64,000 nt of DNA, from assembly GCA_963727755.1 (NCBI GenBank), contig CAVSHN010000017.1, forward strand, positions 310,001-374,000, in the 5' to 3' direction. The position numbers and the translations under genes were made by a program. This DNA is from DASYAN01 sp963727755 (lineage in GTDB: Bacteria; Chloroflexota; Ktedonobacteria; Ktedonobacterales; Ktedonobacteraceae). Under the pieces are notes generated by a model. It made no database searches. It had not been told where the DNA came from and saw nothing but the letters and a program-made list of their open reading frames with translations. Numbering within the stretch: position 1 is the stretch's first letter; each line of letters starts with the position of its first letter. Positions 46,239 to 55,755 of this stretch are shown here, in pieces.

Positions 46239-46481
46239 TCAAAGACTTTCCTGTTTCTTTAGCAAACCAATGACCACGACCAAACTAGGCACAAAAATCA
46301 GCGCTCCAATGACAAGAGCAAGGATGTCCCAGCCGTCTAGAGGACCCGGGTAGATCATTTCTACATAGTAGTAAAAAAAGGTTACGAAAAACAATACTAC
46401 GCTGATCCTCATTAAAGCGACTCCCAATTTCCCTACGACTATGGCCTCCTCTCTCTTCTGCTCAAGATTTCTCATTAGCAT
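46239..46481 (-). CDS. Small two-TM membrane protein, array member 3
   Basis: The product is 80 residues. An extra A near the normal start (GAGAAATCTTGAG versus GAGAACCTTGAG) shifts that frame, so the ORF begins at a slightly later ATG as MLMRNLEQKREEAIVVGKLG. TM segments: ALMRISVVLFFVTFFYYY and LALVIGALIFVPSLVVVIG. It may be a sequencing indel; otherwise the N-terminus has been rewritten. Confidence 0.6.
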   Translation of the reverse strand: MLMRNLEQKREEAIVVGKLGVALMRISVVLFFVTFFYYYVEMIYPGPLDGWDILALVIGALIFVPSLVVVIGLLKKQESL

Positions 46482-46543
46482 TCATGTCTCATCTCCTCCC
46501 GGCTGAGTAAAAATTTTCTCGATGGTGATACAACACCACATGA

Positions 46544-46792
46544 TCAAAGACTTTCCTGTTTTTTTAGCCGACCAATTAGCAGACCTATAAGAACTGCGAC
46601 CAAACCATGCGTAAAAATCAGCGCTTCAGTGAAAAACGGATCTAGCCAGAGCTGGCCATTTAAAAAAGGGTCCCGACGAGTGAGAATGAGCATTGCATAG
46701 TAGTAAAAAAGGGTTATTAAAAACGATACTAAACAGATCCTCATTAACACGAGTCCAGACTTAACTAAGGCATCTTCTCTCTTCTTATTCAT
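46544..46792 (-). CDS. Small two-TM membrane protein, array member 4
   Basis: The product is 82 residues from MNKKREDALVKSGLVLMRIC, with AAGGAGATGGAAC before the ATG at 46792. The NENLEQ segment of its neighbours has been lost. TM1 is VLMRICLVSFLITLFYYYAM and TM2 is FTHGLVAVLIGLLIGRL; the C-terminus LKKQESL equals that of member 3. Confidence 0.62.
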   Translation of the reverse strand: MNKKREDALVKSGLVLMRICLVSFLITLFYYYAMLILTRRDPFLNGQLWLDPFFTEALIFTHGLVAVLIGLLIGRLKKQESL

Positions 46793-46850
46793 GTTCCATC
46801 TCCTTTCGGCTGAGCAACAACTTCCTCGATTGTGATACCACACCACGTGG

Positions 46851-47240
46851 TCAAAGACTTTCCCGTTTTTTTAGCCAACCAATTAGCAGACGAATAAGGA
46901 GCAGGAGAAAACCAGACAAAAACATCAGTACTTCAATCAAAGCAGGAACAGCTATGACAATGAAGGCTTCTAGCGGACCCCACATAGGATCATGATAAGC
47001 GGGAATGAGTATTGCAGAGTAGTAAAAAAGGGTTATTAAAAACAATACGATACTACTACTCATTAAAGCAGCTCCCATTTCAACTATGGTCTTTGCAACT
47101 TTTGAAGGTTGCTGATTGACTATCGTATGCAAGCAAAAATGGGGTATTAACAATAATACTATACCCATTCTCATTAAAGCGACTCCAAATTCAACTATGG
47201 CATTCTTTCTCTTCTTCCCAAGGTTTTCGTTGGAATTCAT
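46851..47240 (-). CDS. Small membrane protein, array member 5, with internal duplication
   Basis: The product is 129 residues from MNSNENLGKKRKNAIVEFGV (ATG at 47240). The first TM unit occurs twice (VEFGVALMRMGIVLLLIPHF and VEMGAALMSSSIVLFLITLF), so the protein looks like a partial fusion of two array units. The C-terminal segment (FLSGFLLLLIRLLIGWLKKR) is family-like. Function unknown. Confidence 0.6.
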   Translation of the reverse strand: MNSNENLGKKRKNAIVEFGVALMRMGIVLLLIPHFCLHTIVNQQPSKVAKTIVEMGAALMSSSIVLFLITLFYYSAILIPAYHDPMWGPLEAFIVIAVPALIEVLMFLSGFLLLLIRLLIGWLKKRESL

Positions 47241-47258
47241 CTCTGATCTCCTCTGCAA

Positions 47259-47565
47259 CTGAGCAAAAACCGTTCACCCGAGGCCTCACACACGAGCAAA
47301 CACCTTCTTCCATTTCCCAACTTGGAAGAGTTGCAAGCATGGAGTTGTTCTCCTTTCTGATGCAGGGCCCTATTTCTGCTACAACTCTTTTTGATACAGT
47401 TCATCATGGGATCGTATACTTGATACTTTACCTGATCTGGCACAATCACACATCCGATGAATGACGTAATCTGTTTACCTATGTTAGGAAGGCAGCACTG
47501 AGAGGGAAGATACGTAGAATTACGGAGAGAGATTCGCTCGCTGGCTCAGAGAGTGAAACAGATAT
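47259..47565. other. Spacer between the array and the LuxR gene
   Basis: 307 bases between the start side of the array and the 3' end of the regulator gene. A 70-codon minus-strand ORF is present but shows no protein-like features. I see no RNA gene or clear terminator. Confidence 0.5.
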
Positions 47566-50143
47566 TCAAACCAGATGGTTCTCGACGGCAAAACGCGTAG
47601 CTGCACTACGTGTAGAGACACCGAGCTTATTGTAGATAGAACTGAGGTGGGTGCTGACGGTACGAGGACTGATGACGAGCTTTTCAGCCACCTGGATATC
47701 CGTGAGGCCTTGTGCCACCCAGCGTAGCACTTCGATCTCACGCGTTGTTAGACCAGCGGGATACGCTGTCTTTACGGGGAGTGGTGCTGGAACAGGGGAT
47801 GCTAGGGATGATGGCGAGTGGAACAGGGCGTCGACGGGGGTGGTCTCGACAATCAGCGTGCTCCCTTCGGCCCAGGCTGTGGCAAAAGCGGCTTCGCCTG
47901 ACGCAGCAGTGATAAAAGGCTGATAGAGAGCTGAGATAACAGGGGGTAATGTGGCTCCAATGGCAGCACGCAGATCGCTTGCTGCTCCCCAGAGTCTTGC
48001 AGCCCATAGCGACAGCCCTTGTGCCGCAACTGCACATGCCAGTCCATCGATACAGAGAGCCATAAACCAGGTGCGCTTCAGTTCCCTAAGGATGGCCAGA
48101 CTCTGCTCGAAGAGTCTCTGAGCCGCTAAAGGATCACCTCGATCCAGGTCGCTCCATCCCAGACCATAGAGGGCCTCGGCAATTCCTCGACGATCTCCTA
48201 CTTCCCTGTGAAGCGCTAGACCCTCTTCTATCAGGATACGCATGCGGTCACGCTGATTCTGAAAATAGGCCACGTACCCTAACATAACCAGTGAGTAAGC
48301 AGTATTCCTCTTATCATTGATCTCTTTAGAGCGTGTCAGACTCTCCTCAAGCAGAGTCTGTGCTCTGGTGATATCTCCCTGGAAAAGGGTAACAGTTGCT
48401 AGCAGCCAGAGTAAAGAGGCTGTCTTCCAAGTGTCATCTAATTGTCTGGAGATGACCAGTATCTCTTCAGTCAATTTGTAGGCCTGTTCATACTCACCCC
48501 GATCTAAAGCCACTGCAGCCAAGGTCTCAAGTGAATAGATCGTGCCTACAGCGTCATCGCCGTCTCTTGAGAGAGCCAGAGATTCTTTTGCCAGCCCCTC
48601 GGCCACGGTATAGTTGCCCTTTTCTCGGGCGATATAACCCAACATCCACAGAGCAGTGAAGATGCTTTTTCTATCTCCCAGTTGTTGTGATAGAGCAAGA
48701 CTCTGGTGACAGAATGTCTCCGCCTGATCAAAATCTCCTTGCAAACCAGCGAGTGTGCCTATCACGCTAAGCGCTCTTGCTCGTACAGACGTAAGAGTCT
48801 CTTGCATCTTCTGACTAGCAGCCAGACTCAGTTCCAGCAGATTTTTGCCTTCGATAACCCGACCGCACATCCACCAGAAGCGCCACAAAGCCGTGGCTAG
48901 GCGCAGAGCTTTTTCCACTTCATCTTGCTTGAGCAACCAGTAGAAAGCTGCTCGCAGGTTATCGCACTCCTGTTCCAGACGTTGCAACCACATGCGCTGT
49001 TTGACAGTTAGTAGATGTGAATCTGCTTTTTCTGCTAATGCCAGATAGTATGTTGCATGAGCGTACTGTACAGAGGTTGCCTCTTTGTTAGCGGCAAGGC
49101 ACTCTAACCCGTATTCACGGATTGTCTCCAGCATCACAAAGCGTGGCTCTTGGGCTTCTTGCTCTATCTGAGAGAGCAGACTCTTATCCATGAGCGAGGA
49201 CAGATTATCCAGTATGAACAGTTCTCCAACATGGCCAATATTGCATACAGCCTCGGCAGCATCTAATGTAAATCCGCCAATGAAGACAGAGACCTGTCGA
49301 AAGACCTCCTGCTCCTGAGTATTCAGCAGATCATAGCTCCAGGCCAGAGCATTACGGAGAGTCCTTTGTCTGGCTGGTATGTCCTGAGCTGTGCTGGTGA
49401 GGATATGCAAGCGCCGTTCTAAGCGTGTGAGCAGAGCCTGCGGAGGCAATAGTTTGGTACGTGCCGCAGCTAGCTCAAGTGCCAGTGGCAAACCATCCAG
49501 GCGTACACAGATTTCGGCAATTGCCCTAGCATTCTTTGGCGTCACCTGAAAATCGGGGTTGATGGCCTGAGCACGCTGAAGAAAGAGAGCAACAGCAGCA
49601 TACTGTGATATGTCCTCGCCCTTCTCAAAGTGCTTGAGATCAGGCAGAGACAGTGGTGAAACGGGAAACTCGTATTCACCACGTACAGAAAGCACAGCCC
49701 TACTGGTTACGATAACTTTGAGATGAAGACAGCATGCGATAAGTTCTATGAGTTCTGGAGCGGCTGTCACAACCTGCTCGAAAGTTATCAATGAGAAACA
49801 AAAGGCGCTTTTCATGCAAAAAGGTTTTCAGACGTTCTTTCAGTGACCAATCATCAGCTTCTCGTAGTCCAAGGGTCTGAGCAATGGTAGGGATAACGAG
49901 TTCGGGCTTACTGATCGAGGCCAGGTGGATAAAAAAGACGCCATCGATGAAATCAGGCAGAACTGCGCTGGCTATCTGGAGACCTAGACGTGTTTTCCCC
50001 ATACCGCCAGTGCCAGTGAGCGTCATCAGCCGCACCTCTGGACGTCGTATAAACGCACATGCAGTTGATACTTCCTGCTCACGTCCAATGAGAGGAGTCA
50101 GTTGTGCAGGCAGGTTATGTTTGGCAGGTGACAAGGTTTGCAA
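47566..50143 (-). CDS. LuxR-family regulator with N-terminal NTPase and TPR region, frameshifted
   Basis: Two ORFs (49700-50143 and 47566-49815) form one protein of about 858 residues; the break is at an A-run, 49781-49783, where removing one base gives LLFLIDNFEQVVTA. Order: Walker A LTGTGGMGKTRL near 45, Walker B LLFLIDN near 117, a sensor-like VTSRAVLSVRGE, then winged-helix and TPR-like repeats (about 330-740). The C-terminal LuxR helix-turn-helix is LTTREIEVLRWVAQGLTDIQ with VSTHLSSIYNKLG. Such STAND-type regulators bind DNA on ligand- and ATP-driven assembly. Many occur in Ktedonobacteria. Target unknown; the gene is divergent from the two-component genes. Confidence 0.85.
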
Positions 50144-50505
50144 ACAACATTCCTAAAATCAGAGAAAATCTCCAACAGACGTGTATCAACAATCACACTA
50201 CAAGAGTAGCCTACACCAAGTATAGCAGAAAAGTAACGAAATGTCTGTGCAGATGGAGGGACAAAAAATGGGACATTTCTTGACATTTGGGGTGTGTTGT
50301 CCGTATGTCCGACAGGAGGTGTGCTCATGTGACTGGATGGAGCTGGTTTACCCACGCAAAGAAGTGACCACATACACACTCCCTCATAGAGGCGCTTGCA
50401 GGTCCCCTTGAAGACATCTATAATGAAGAATGCTAGGACAGAATAGCACATCGGTATTAGCGCATTTATTTGAACAAATCGGAAAAGCACAAGAGAGGAG
50501 CGAAT
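50144..50505. promoter_or_regulatory. Divergent intergenic region between LuxR and response-regulator genes
   Basis: 362 bases that must hold both promoters. About 50176-50222 shares ACGTGTATCAACAA and CACTACAAGAGTAGCCTAC with the toxin-unit spacers at 27.6 and 36.5 kb, suggesting a common regulatory or repeat element. I cannot place -35/-10 boxes with confidence. Confidence 0.5.
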
Positions 50506-51257
50506 ATGCAGCAAGGAACCAGCTGGCAGAGAGACTCCAGCGAGGAAAAACCTCCACTCAAGGTCCTCGTAGTTGATGATGAAGAGAATATTATTGAACT
50601 TATTCGCCTTGGGCTACGCTATGAAGGGTTTGAGGTCGCAGTTGCATCAGATGGCGAGCAAGCTCTTGCACAGGCTCAACGCACCAACCCTGATTTAATC
50701 ATTCTCGACATCTTGATGCCGGGTATTGATGGCCTAGAAGTCTGTAGACGCCTGCGCAATAATCCCACCACTAGTGACGTCCCTATTTTGATGCTAACGG
50801 CTAAGGATGACGTGAGCGAACGCATCGCAGGCCTACAAGCTGGGGCTGACGATTACCTAACAAAACCTTTTGACTTCTATGAACTGGTTGAACGCGTCAA
50901 AGCCATTCTCAGGCGCCACAACCGCGCAAAATCAGCTCAGAGCAGTGGCGAGGCGGGACAAATCTTGACGTTCGGCGATCTAACTATGAATACGGCTACC
51001 CGTGAAGTCACGCGCAAGGGCAAACTCATCGAGCTGACCGCTACCGAGTATAACCTTCTCCATTTATTCATGAGTCATCCCCGGCAGGTCCTTGACCGCC
51101 AGACTATTCTTAATCGCGTCTGGGGCTATGACTTCTTAGGAGAAACGAATATTATTGAAGTTTACGTTCGCTATCTGCGAGAGAAGATCGAAGATTCACC
51201 GAGTTCCCCCGCTTAATCGTGACAGTACGTGGGGTAGGTTATATCCTCAAAGGTTAG
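50506..51257 (+). CDS. OmpR-family response regulator, frameshifted at the C-terminus
   Basis: ATG at 50506 with GAGAGGAG upstream. The receiver domain has VVDDEENI, phospho-Asp in LIILDILMPGIDG, MLTAKDD and the Lys in YLTKPFDFYEL. The OmpR winged helix follows (LTATEYNLLHLFMSHPRQVL, NRVWGYDF, VYVRYLREKIE). A C5 run at 51206-51210 is one base short; restoring it gives RLIVTVRGVGYILKG and the normal end at 51257. As given, the protein stops early after SSPA. It pairs with the histidine kinase downstream. Confidence 0.88.
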
Positions 51258-51351
51258 GACTTCACAAAACCGTGATCTCTTCCTGAAGATACACCCACCT
51301 TAACGTTATCTGAATGGCTCACATAGTCATTGACAGGGGAGCTTGATCACC

Positions 51352-52593
51352 ATGTCCAAGCCAAATATTACTAACTTCAGTAGGCAGTCGGGAACATTAC
51401 CATACAACCCGATGGCCTTCTCTAACTCGCCCTTACCTAAGTCCCATCCGACGCATCCTTTACACAGCGATAGGGCGCAAGCTCGCCATGCCCAACTACG
51501 TGACCCACAAAACCGCAATGTCCCTTACTGGCTCCGACCTTTCTCTAGCCTGCGGGGACAGCTCACCTCCGTTTATTGCTTGCTATTGACGCTTATGATC
51601 ATCATCAATACTCTTCTGATAGAGCATCAGACATCTCTACTATCGATTCTATTCTCCGTGGGCACTGTTATCTTCTTTGGTACTGCTATGTCATTGGTCG
51701 CTACAACAGTGTTATTACGCCCTCTCTGGCGTATAACAGATGTAGCTCAGGCCATTGCCATCGGCGATCTTGAGCAACGCGAACGACTCTCTTTACGCTT
51801 CCTCCGACAGGACGAGGTTGATCGTCTGGCAAGCAGCCTCAACGAAATGGCTCGCAAGCTTGCACATGCACAGGAACTCCAACATAGCTCAGAGGCACGC
51901 ATTCGACGTTTGTTCTCCGATGCATCCCACCAACTACGTACACCTTTAACATCTATTCGTGGATTTACTGAGCTATTGTTGCGTAGAGCAAAAGATAATG
52001 AGGAAATGCCAATGCATATTCTTACACGTATGGAACATGAAAATGAGCGAATGACGTATCTTATTAATGATCTCCTGACGATTGCTCGCTTGGACGCACA
52101 ATATCCGCTCAAACTGAGCTATATTGATCTAACCGAACTTGTGATTGAGAGCATTGAGCAAATTCGTACACATGCCAGCGATAACTGCCAGATTTCGCTC
52201 GATATGAGAACTAATACACATTTATGGGTCCAGGCAGATAGAGATTATATGAAACAACTAATATTTATTCTGCTTGACAATGCTCTCAAGTATGGCTGCT
52301 CAGACTCGACAGAAAATAGTACGAACATTACTTTAAGACTTGATAAACAGAATAAACACGTGATCATGCTAATTAGAGATAATGGGAGAGGCATTGCATC
52401 AGAAGATCTCGAACACATTTTTGAAGCCTTCTACCGTGGCCACTATCATTCACCAACTACGCCCTCGGTTGGCACTGGTCTTGGCTTGACCATTGCCTCA
52501 GCCATTGTCCGTGCCCACAACGGGACGATTACCGCTTACAGTTCATCTGACCATGGAACAGAGTTCAAAGTAACCCTACCCCAAGTCAACTAG
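51352..52593 (+). CDS. Sensor histidine kinase (HAMP, HisKA, HATPase)
   Basis: About 413 residues. Two membrane segments at about 70-110 (LTSVYCLLLTLMIIINTLLI; LLSILFSVGTVIFFGTAMSL) with almost no sensor loop between them. Then HAMP (LLRPLWRITDVAQAIAIGDL), the phospho-His box FSDASHQLRTPLTSIRGF, and ATPase boxes LLDNALKYG, DNGRGI and GTGLGLTIA. It autophosphorylates and passes phosphate to the regulator encoded upstream. With hardly any external domain it probably senses within the membrane or the cytosol. Confidence 0.9.
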   Translation: MSKPNITNFSRQSGTLPYNPMAFSNSPLPKSHPTHPLHSDRAQARHAQLRDPQNRNVPYWLRPFSSLRGQLTSVYCLLLTLMIIINTLLIEHQTSLLSILFSVGTVIFFGTAMSLVATTVLLRPLWRITDVAQAIAIGDLEQRERLSLRFLRQDEVDRLASSLNEMARKLAHAQELQHSSEARIRRLFSDASHQLRTPLTSIRGFTELLLRRAKDNEEMPMHILTRMEHENERMTYLINDLLTIARLDAQYPLKLSYIDLTELVIESIEQIRTHASDNCQISLDMRTNTHLWVQADRDYMKQLIFILLDNALKYGCSDSTENSTNITLRLDKQNKHVIMLIRDNGRGIASEDLEHIFEAFYRGHYHSPTTPSVGTGLGLTIASAIVRAHNGTITAYSSSDHGTEFKVTLPQVN

Positions 52594-52774
52594 CGCTCTA
52601 CTCAACTTTCTGCCTCTACTGGCACTCGATGGTAGTGTTTTCCAAAACCCAATCAGCATGAGAGTTCCTTCAAAGCATTGACCACTCTTGTCTAGCATGT
52701 TAGACTAAATTAAGTAGCAAAAAGGACAGATAGAGCACCTTTCATATTCTTTCTGATAAAGGATAACTCTCATT

Positions 52775-54337
52775 ATGTGGACATCAACATTACATCTAGA
52801 AACAAAGCGCGTTCTAGTAACCAAACTGCTTGGTTTATTCTATCCAGATGCATATTATTCGTCTTTTTCCCCATTACAGGTACGCAATTTACCACGCCAA
52901 CCCCTTCCGGCCCCAAATTGGGTACGAGTACGCAATCGCTTGGCAGGTATCTGTGGTAGTGATCTCCACCTTATTTTTGCAGATGCTGATCCTCGTATTG
53001 CCCCGGCAGCTCTCCCCGGACGCCAGCTTCTCTATCCCGGACACGAGGTCGTGGGCGAGGTCACTGAAATCGGTGAGGATGTCCAACATTTGCAGGTAGG
53101 AGACCGCGTAGTCTTACAAAGTGGTCCTAACTGTCTCTCCACAGGAGTCTATTCCCCCTGCCGCTCCTGTGAAGCAGGCAATTATAATCTCTGTGAGCAG
53201 GGTGTGTTGCCCGGGCCACAGCCCATTGGTGGTGGTTGGAGTGAGGAGATGCTTCTCCATGAACAACAACTCTTCCGCCTTCCCAAGGAAATCAGCAACG
53301 AGCAGGCTGTTTTGCTCGAACCAACGGCAGTAGCAGTGCATGCAGTTCTTCGCCACCTCCCCCAACCCAGTGACCGCGTCCTGATCATTGGAGCTGGAAC
53401 GATTGGTTTACTCACTCTTCAGGTGATACGCGCTCTCGTACCAGAGGTGAAAGTCAGTATCCTAGCCCGCCATGCCTCCCAGAGAGAGCAAGCAAAGCTG
53501 ATGGGCGCAACCTATCTTATCCACCCAAATCATAGTTATGGTGAAATGCAACAGGTTACCGAAGCAAAGCTATACAAAGGTATATTTGGTAATCGGATAC
53601 TATTAGGCGGCTATGATGTAATTTATGATACTATAGGACATTGTAATACTCTTTACCATGCACTACGATGGGCACGAACACAAGCAACAATTGTACTCGT
53701 AGGCGTGAGTCTCCACATGATGCACATCGATCTGACACCTATCTGGCATCAACAAATCAATCTGCTCGGCTCAACCTCTCACGGCATGGAAACTTGGCCT
53801 CCACAGACTAACCAACGCTACTCTACCTTCGACATTGCGGCAGAACTCATGGCACATGATCGTATTCATCCAGAACAGCTCATTACTCACCATTTTGCCC
53901 TGACTGATTACAAGAGTGCTCTGACCACAGCTACTCGCAAGGCTCGCAGTCATGCTATCAAGGTTGTCTTTGACTACTCTCTCCAACCTGCCCCAACAGT
54001 ACCCAATAGTAAAGCAGCGTCACACTTGTCTACAGCCCTCCACCCCACTCAAAAGCTCGCTCCAGCTAGCTCACACGACCATTCCAAAGAGGCTTTGCGT
54101 CAACTTCGCCTATCACTAAGGACTAGCGAAAAGCTTCGCTCTCGCATATGCAACCAGGATCAGCCCACCTCCATTGACATGGCTCAGCCAACCCCGGTTG
54201 AAAGTAAACAAGCCAGAGATGATGAGCCTACAAGTTCAATTCAAACAGAAGGTTCCAGTGAGGCAAAAGAAGCTAATAATAATTCTCTCTTTCCAGATGT
54301 AGATGACACACCAACTGTACGAGTTCGACGCAAATGA
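52775..54337 (+). CDS. Zinc-dependent medium-chain dehydrogenase with disordered tail
   Basis: The product is 520 residues; the MDR enzyme core occupies about 1-410. Catalytic zinc ligands: GICGSDLH (Cys) and PGHEVVGEV (His, Glu). Structural zinc cysteines lie around CRSCEAGNYNLCEQG. The nucleotide fold is VLIIGAGTIGLL. Fold and size fit alcohol, threonine or polyol dehydrogenases; the substrate cannot be told. The last about 110 residues are Ser/Pro/Lys-rich, without repeats and probably disordered, unusual for the family. It follows the kinase by 180 bases and may or may not share its transcript. Confidence 0.85.
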   Translation: MWTSTLHLETKRVLVTKLLGLFYPDAYYSSFSPLQVRNLPRQPLPAPNWVRVRNRLAGICGSDLHLIFADADPRIAPAALPGRQLLYPGHEVVGEVTEIGEDVQHLQVGDRVVLQSGPNCLSTGVYSPCRSCEAGNYNLCEQGVLPGPQPIGGGWSEEMLLHEQQLFRLPKEISNEQAVLLEPTAVAVHAVLRHLPQPSDRVLIIGAGTIGLLTLQVIRALVPEVKVSILARHASQREQAKLMGATYLIHPNHSYGEMQQVTEAKLYKGIFGNRILLGGYDVIYDTIGHCNTLYHALRWARTQATIVLVGVSLHMMHIDLTPIWHQQINLLGSTSHGMETWPPQTNQRYSTFDIAAELMAHDRIHPEQLITHHFALTDYKSALTTATRKARSHAIKVVFDYSLQPAPTVPNSKAASHLSTALHPTQKLAPASSHDHSKEALRQLRLSLRTSEKLRSRICNQDQPTSIDMAQPTPVESKQARDDEPTSSIQTEGSSEAKEANNNSLFPDVDDTPTVRVRRK

Positions 54338-54459
54338 GGTTCTCACAAGCATAAGACCAAACCTTTTGTGTAACCAGACCGTCCATTTGCGTGCCACTTG
54401 CATTTCTTTTGCTTGACCGACTCTCTAGGACCTTCAGACACCACTTAGCGAAGCTCTAC

Positions 54460-55731
54460 TTAATATGCGATCCATTCTTCGAACTGATTCCACATCCGCA
54501 TAGCCTCCGCGTCATCAGGCTCTTGCCACCTTTGTCTTTCTTGGGCCCTTCTACCAATGTGGCCATGGTGTGGAGGGTATTGTGGGTAATGACCTTGCCA
54601 CTCTTGTCTTTCTTGGGCCCTTCTACCAATGTGGTCATGGTGTGGAGGGTATTGTGGGTAATGACCTTGCCACCCGGCCCATCCACCAATGTGGCCATGG
54701 TGTGGAGGGTATTGTGGGTAATGACCTTGCCACTCTTGTCTTTCTTGGGCCCTTCTACCAATGTGGCCATGGTGTGGAGGGTATTGTGGGTAAGAACCTT
54801 GCCACCTTTGTCTTTCTTGGGCCCTTCTACCAATGTGGCCAAAGTGTGGAGGGTATTGTGGGTAATGACCTTGCCACCCTTGTCTTTCTTGGGCCCATCC
54901 ACCAATGTGGCCAAAGTGTGGAGGGTATTGTGGGTAATGACCTTGCCACTCTTGTCTTTCTTGGGCCCATCCACCAATATTGCTCCTCTCCTGTCTTTTT
55001 ACAATTTTATAAACCAGATAAGCAAATATTATCATGATTGCAATATTAATATTTCCAGTATCTTTAGTACGTTCAGCACGTTCAGCACCTTCAGTATCTT
55101 CAGTATCTGATTCTTCCTCTGTATTTTCAGTTAAGTCTCGATCCGGTCCATAGGAGTCAGGTTGATCACTCTCTAAGTATTTTCGCCATTGTTCTTCTAG
55201 GAACGGAGACATTTCGGTAGCAAAGTTAATCTTTTTGTACTTTTGCCAAAGGCGTTCTAGTGACTGACCACCAGTTAGTTCCTCTAAATCTTTCCACGAG
55301 ATACAATTTTTCTGAGTCATCTGGTAGCTCTTATCGACAAAGCCTGGGAAAGACTTATCTAACCAAAGCATAAAGCCTTCAACGATTTTGCCATAGACGG
55401 AAGTGTAGTGATCAGATGATCGAAGGTTTGGTGGAAATCGCAAATGCTTCGCATACAGCTTTGCACCATACACAAGCACATTATAACTAGCCTGGGCTTC
55501 CCATAGCCAAAGACGTGCATCGGATTGACAAAATCTTGCGTCAACAAGCTGAACAACATGTGAGAATTCATGAAGGGCTACTGCTTCAAGTGGACTCTTA
55601 AGACTCAAAAAGACATGTGTTGGATCTCCGGGATTTACAAATCCATAAGCGTCAATTAATGTACGCTCCAAAGTGACTCGTATATTCTCAAAATTCCTAT
55701 TACAAGGATTCTTTGCGTACCGCTCTACCAA
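54460..55731 (-). CDS. HExxH protein with C-terminal 24-residue repeats
   Basis: The ORF has 423 codons, in the same frame as the gene upstream and split from it only by one TAA at 55756. A region of about 190 residues contains VALHEFSHVVQLV, a HExxH zinc-protease motif near residue 53, followed by helical sequence. A linker with acidic SDTEDTEGAE and a membrane-type segment (INIAIMIIFAYLVYKIV) follow. The last third is seven copies of HIGRRAQERQEWQGHYPQYP-type repeats, one of which lacks four residues. No known family is recognised for the whole. Confidence 0.65.
   Translation of the reverse strand: MVERYAKNPCNRNFENIRVTLERTLIDAYGFVNPGDPTHVFLSLKSPLEAVALHEFSHVVQLVDARFCQSDARLWLWEAQASYNVLVYGAKLYAKHLRFPPNLRSSDHYTSVYGKIVEGFMLWLDKSFPGFVDKSYQMTQKNCISWKDLEELTGGQSLERLWQKYKKINFATEMSPFLEEQWRKYLESDQPDSYGPDRDLTENTEEESDTEDTEGAERAERTKDTGNINIAIMIIFAYLVYKIVKRQERSNIGGWAQERQEWQGHYPQYPPHFGHIGGWAQERQGWQGHYPQYPPHFGHIGRRAQERQRWQGSYPQYPPHHGHIGRRAQERQEWQGHYPQYPPHHGHIGGWAGWQGHYPQYPPHHDHIGRRAQERQEWQGHYPQYPPHHGHIGRRAQERQRWQEPDDAEAMRMWNQFEEWIAY
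54525..54985. repeat. 72-bp minisatellite
   Basis: About seven units containing GGAGGGTATTGTGGGTAATG and CTTTCTTGGGCCC, one shortened by 12 bp. All lie within the 3' end of the HExxH gene and keep its frame, and several other frames remain open too. Confidence 0.9.
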
Positions 55732-55755
55732 CTTTGGAAATGTCTGCTCGAATTG

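Noticed and set aside
54391..55110. Plus-strand ORF of 239 codons with repeated LLSFLGPSTNVAMVWRVLWV
   Set aside because: It is the reverse of the 72-bp minisatellite in the HExxH gene. All repeat frames are open because the unit length is a multiple of three and contains no stop; there is no convincing ribosome site or family signal.
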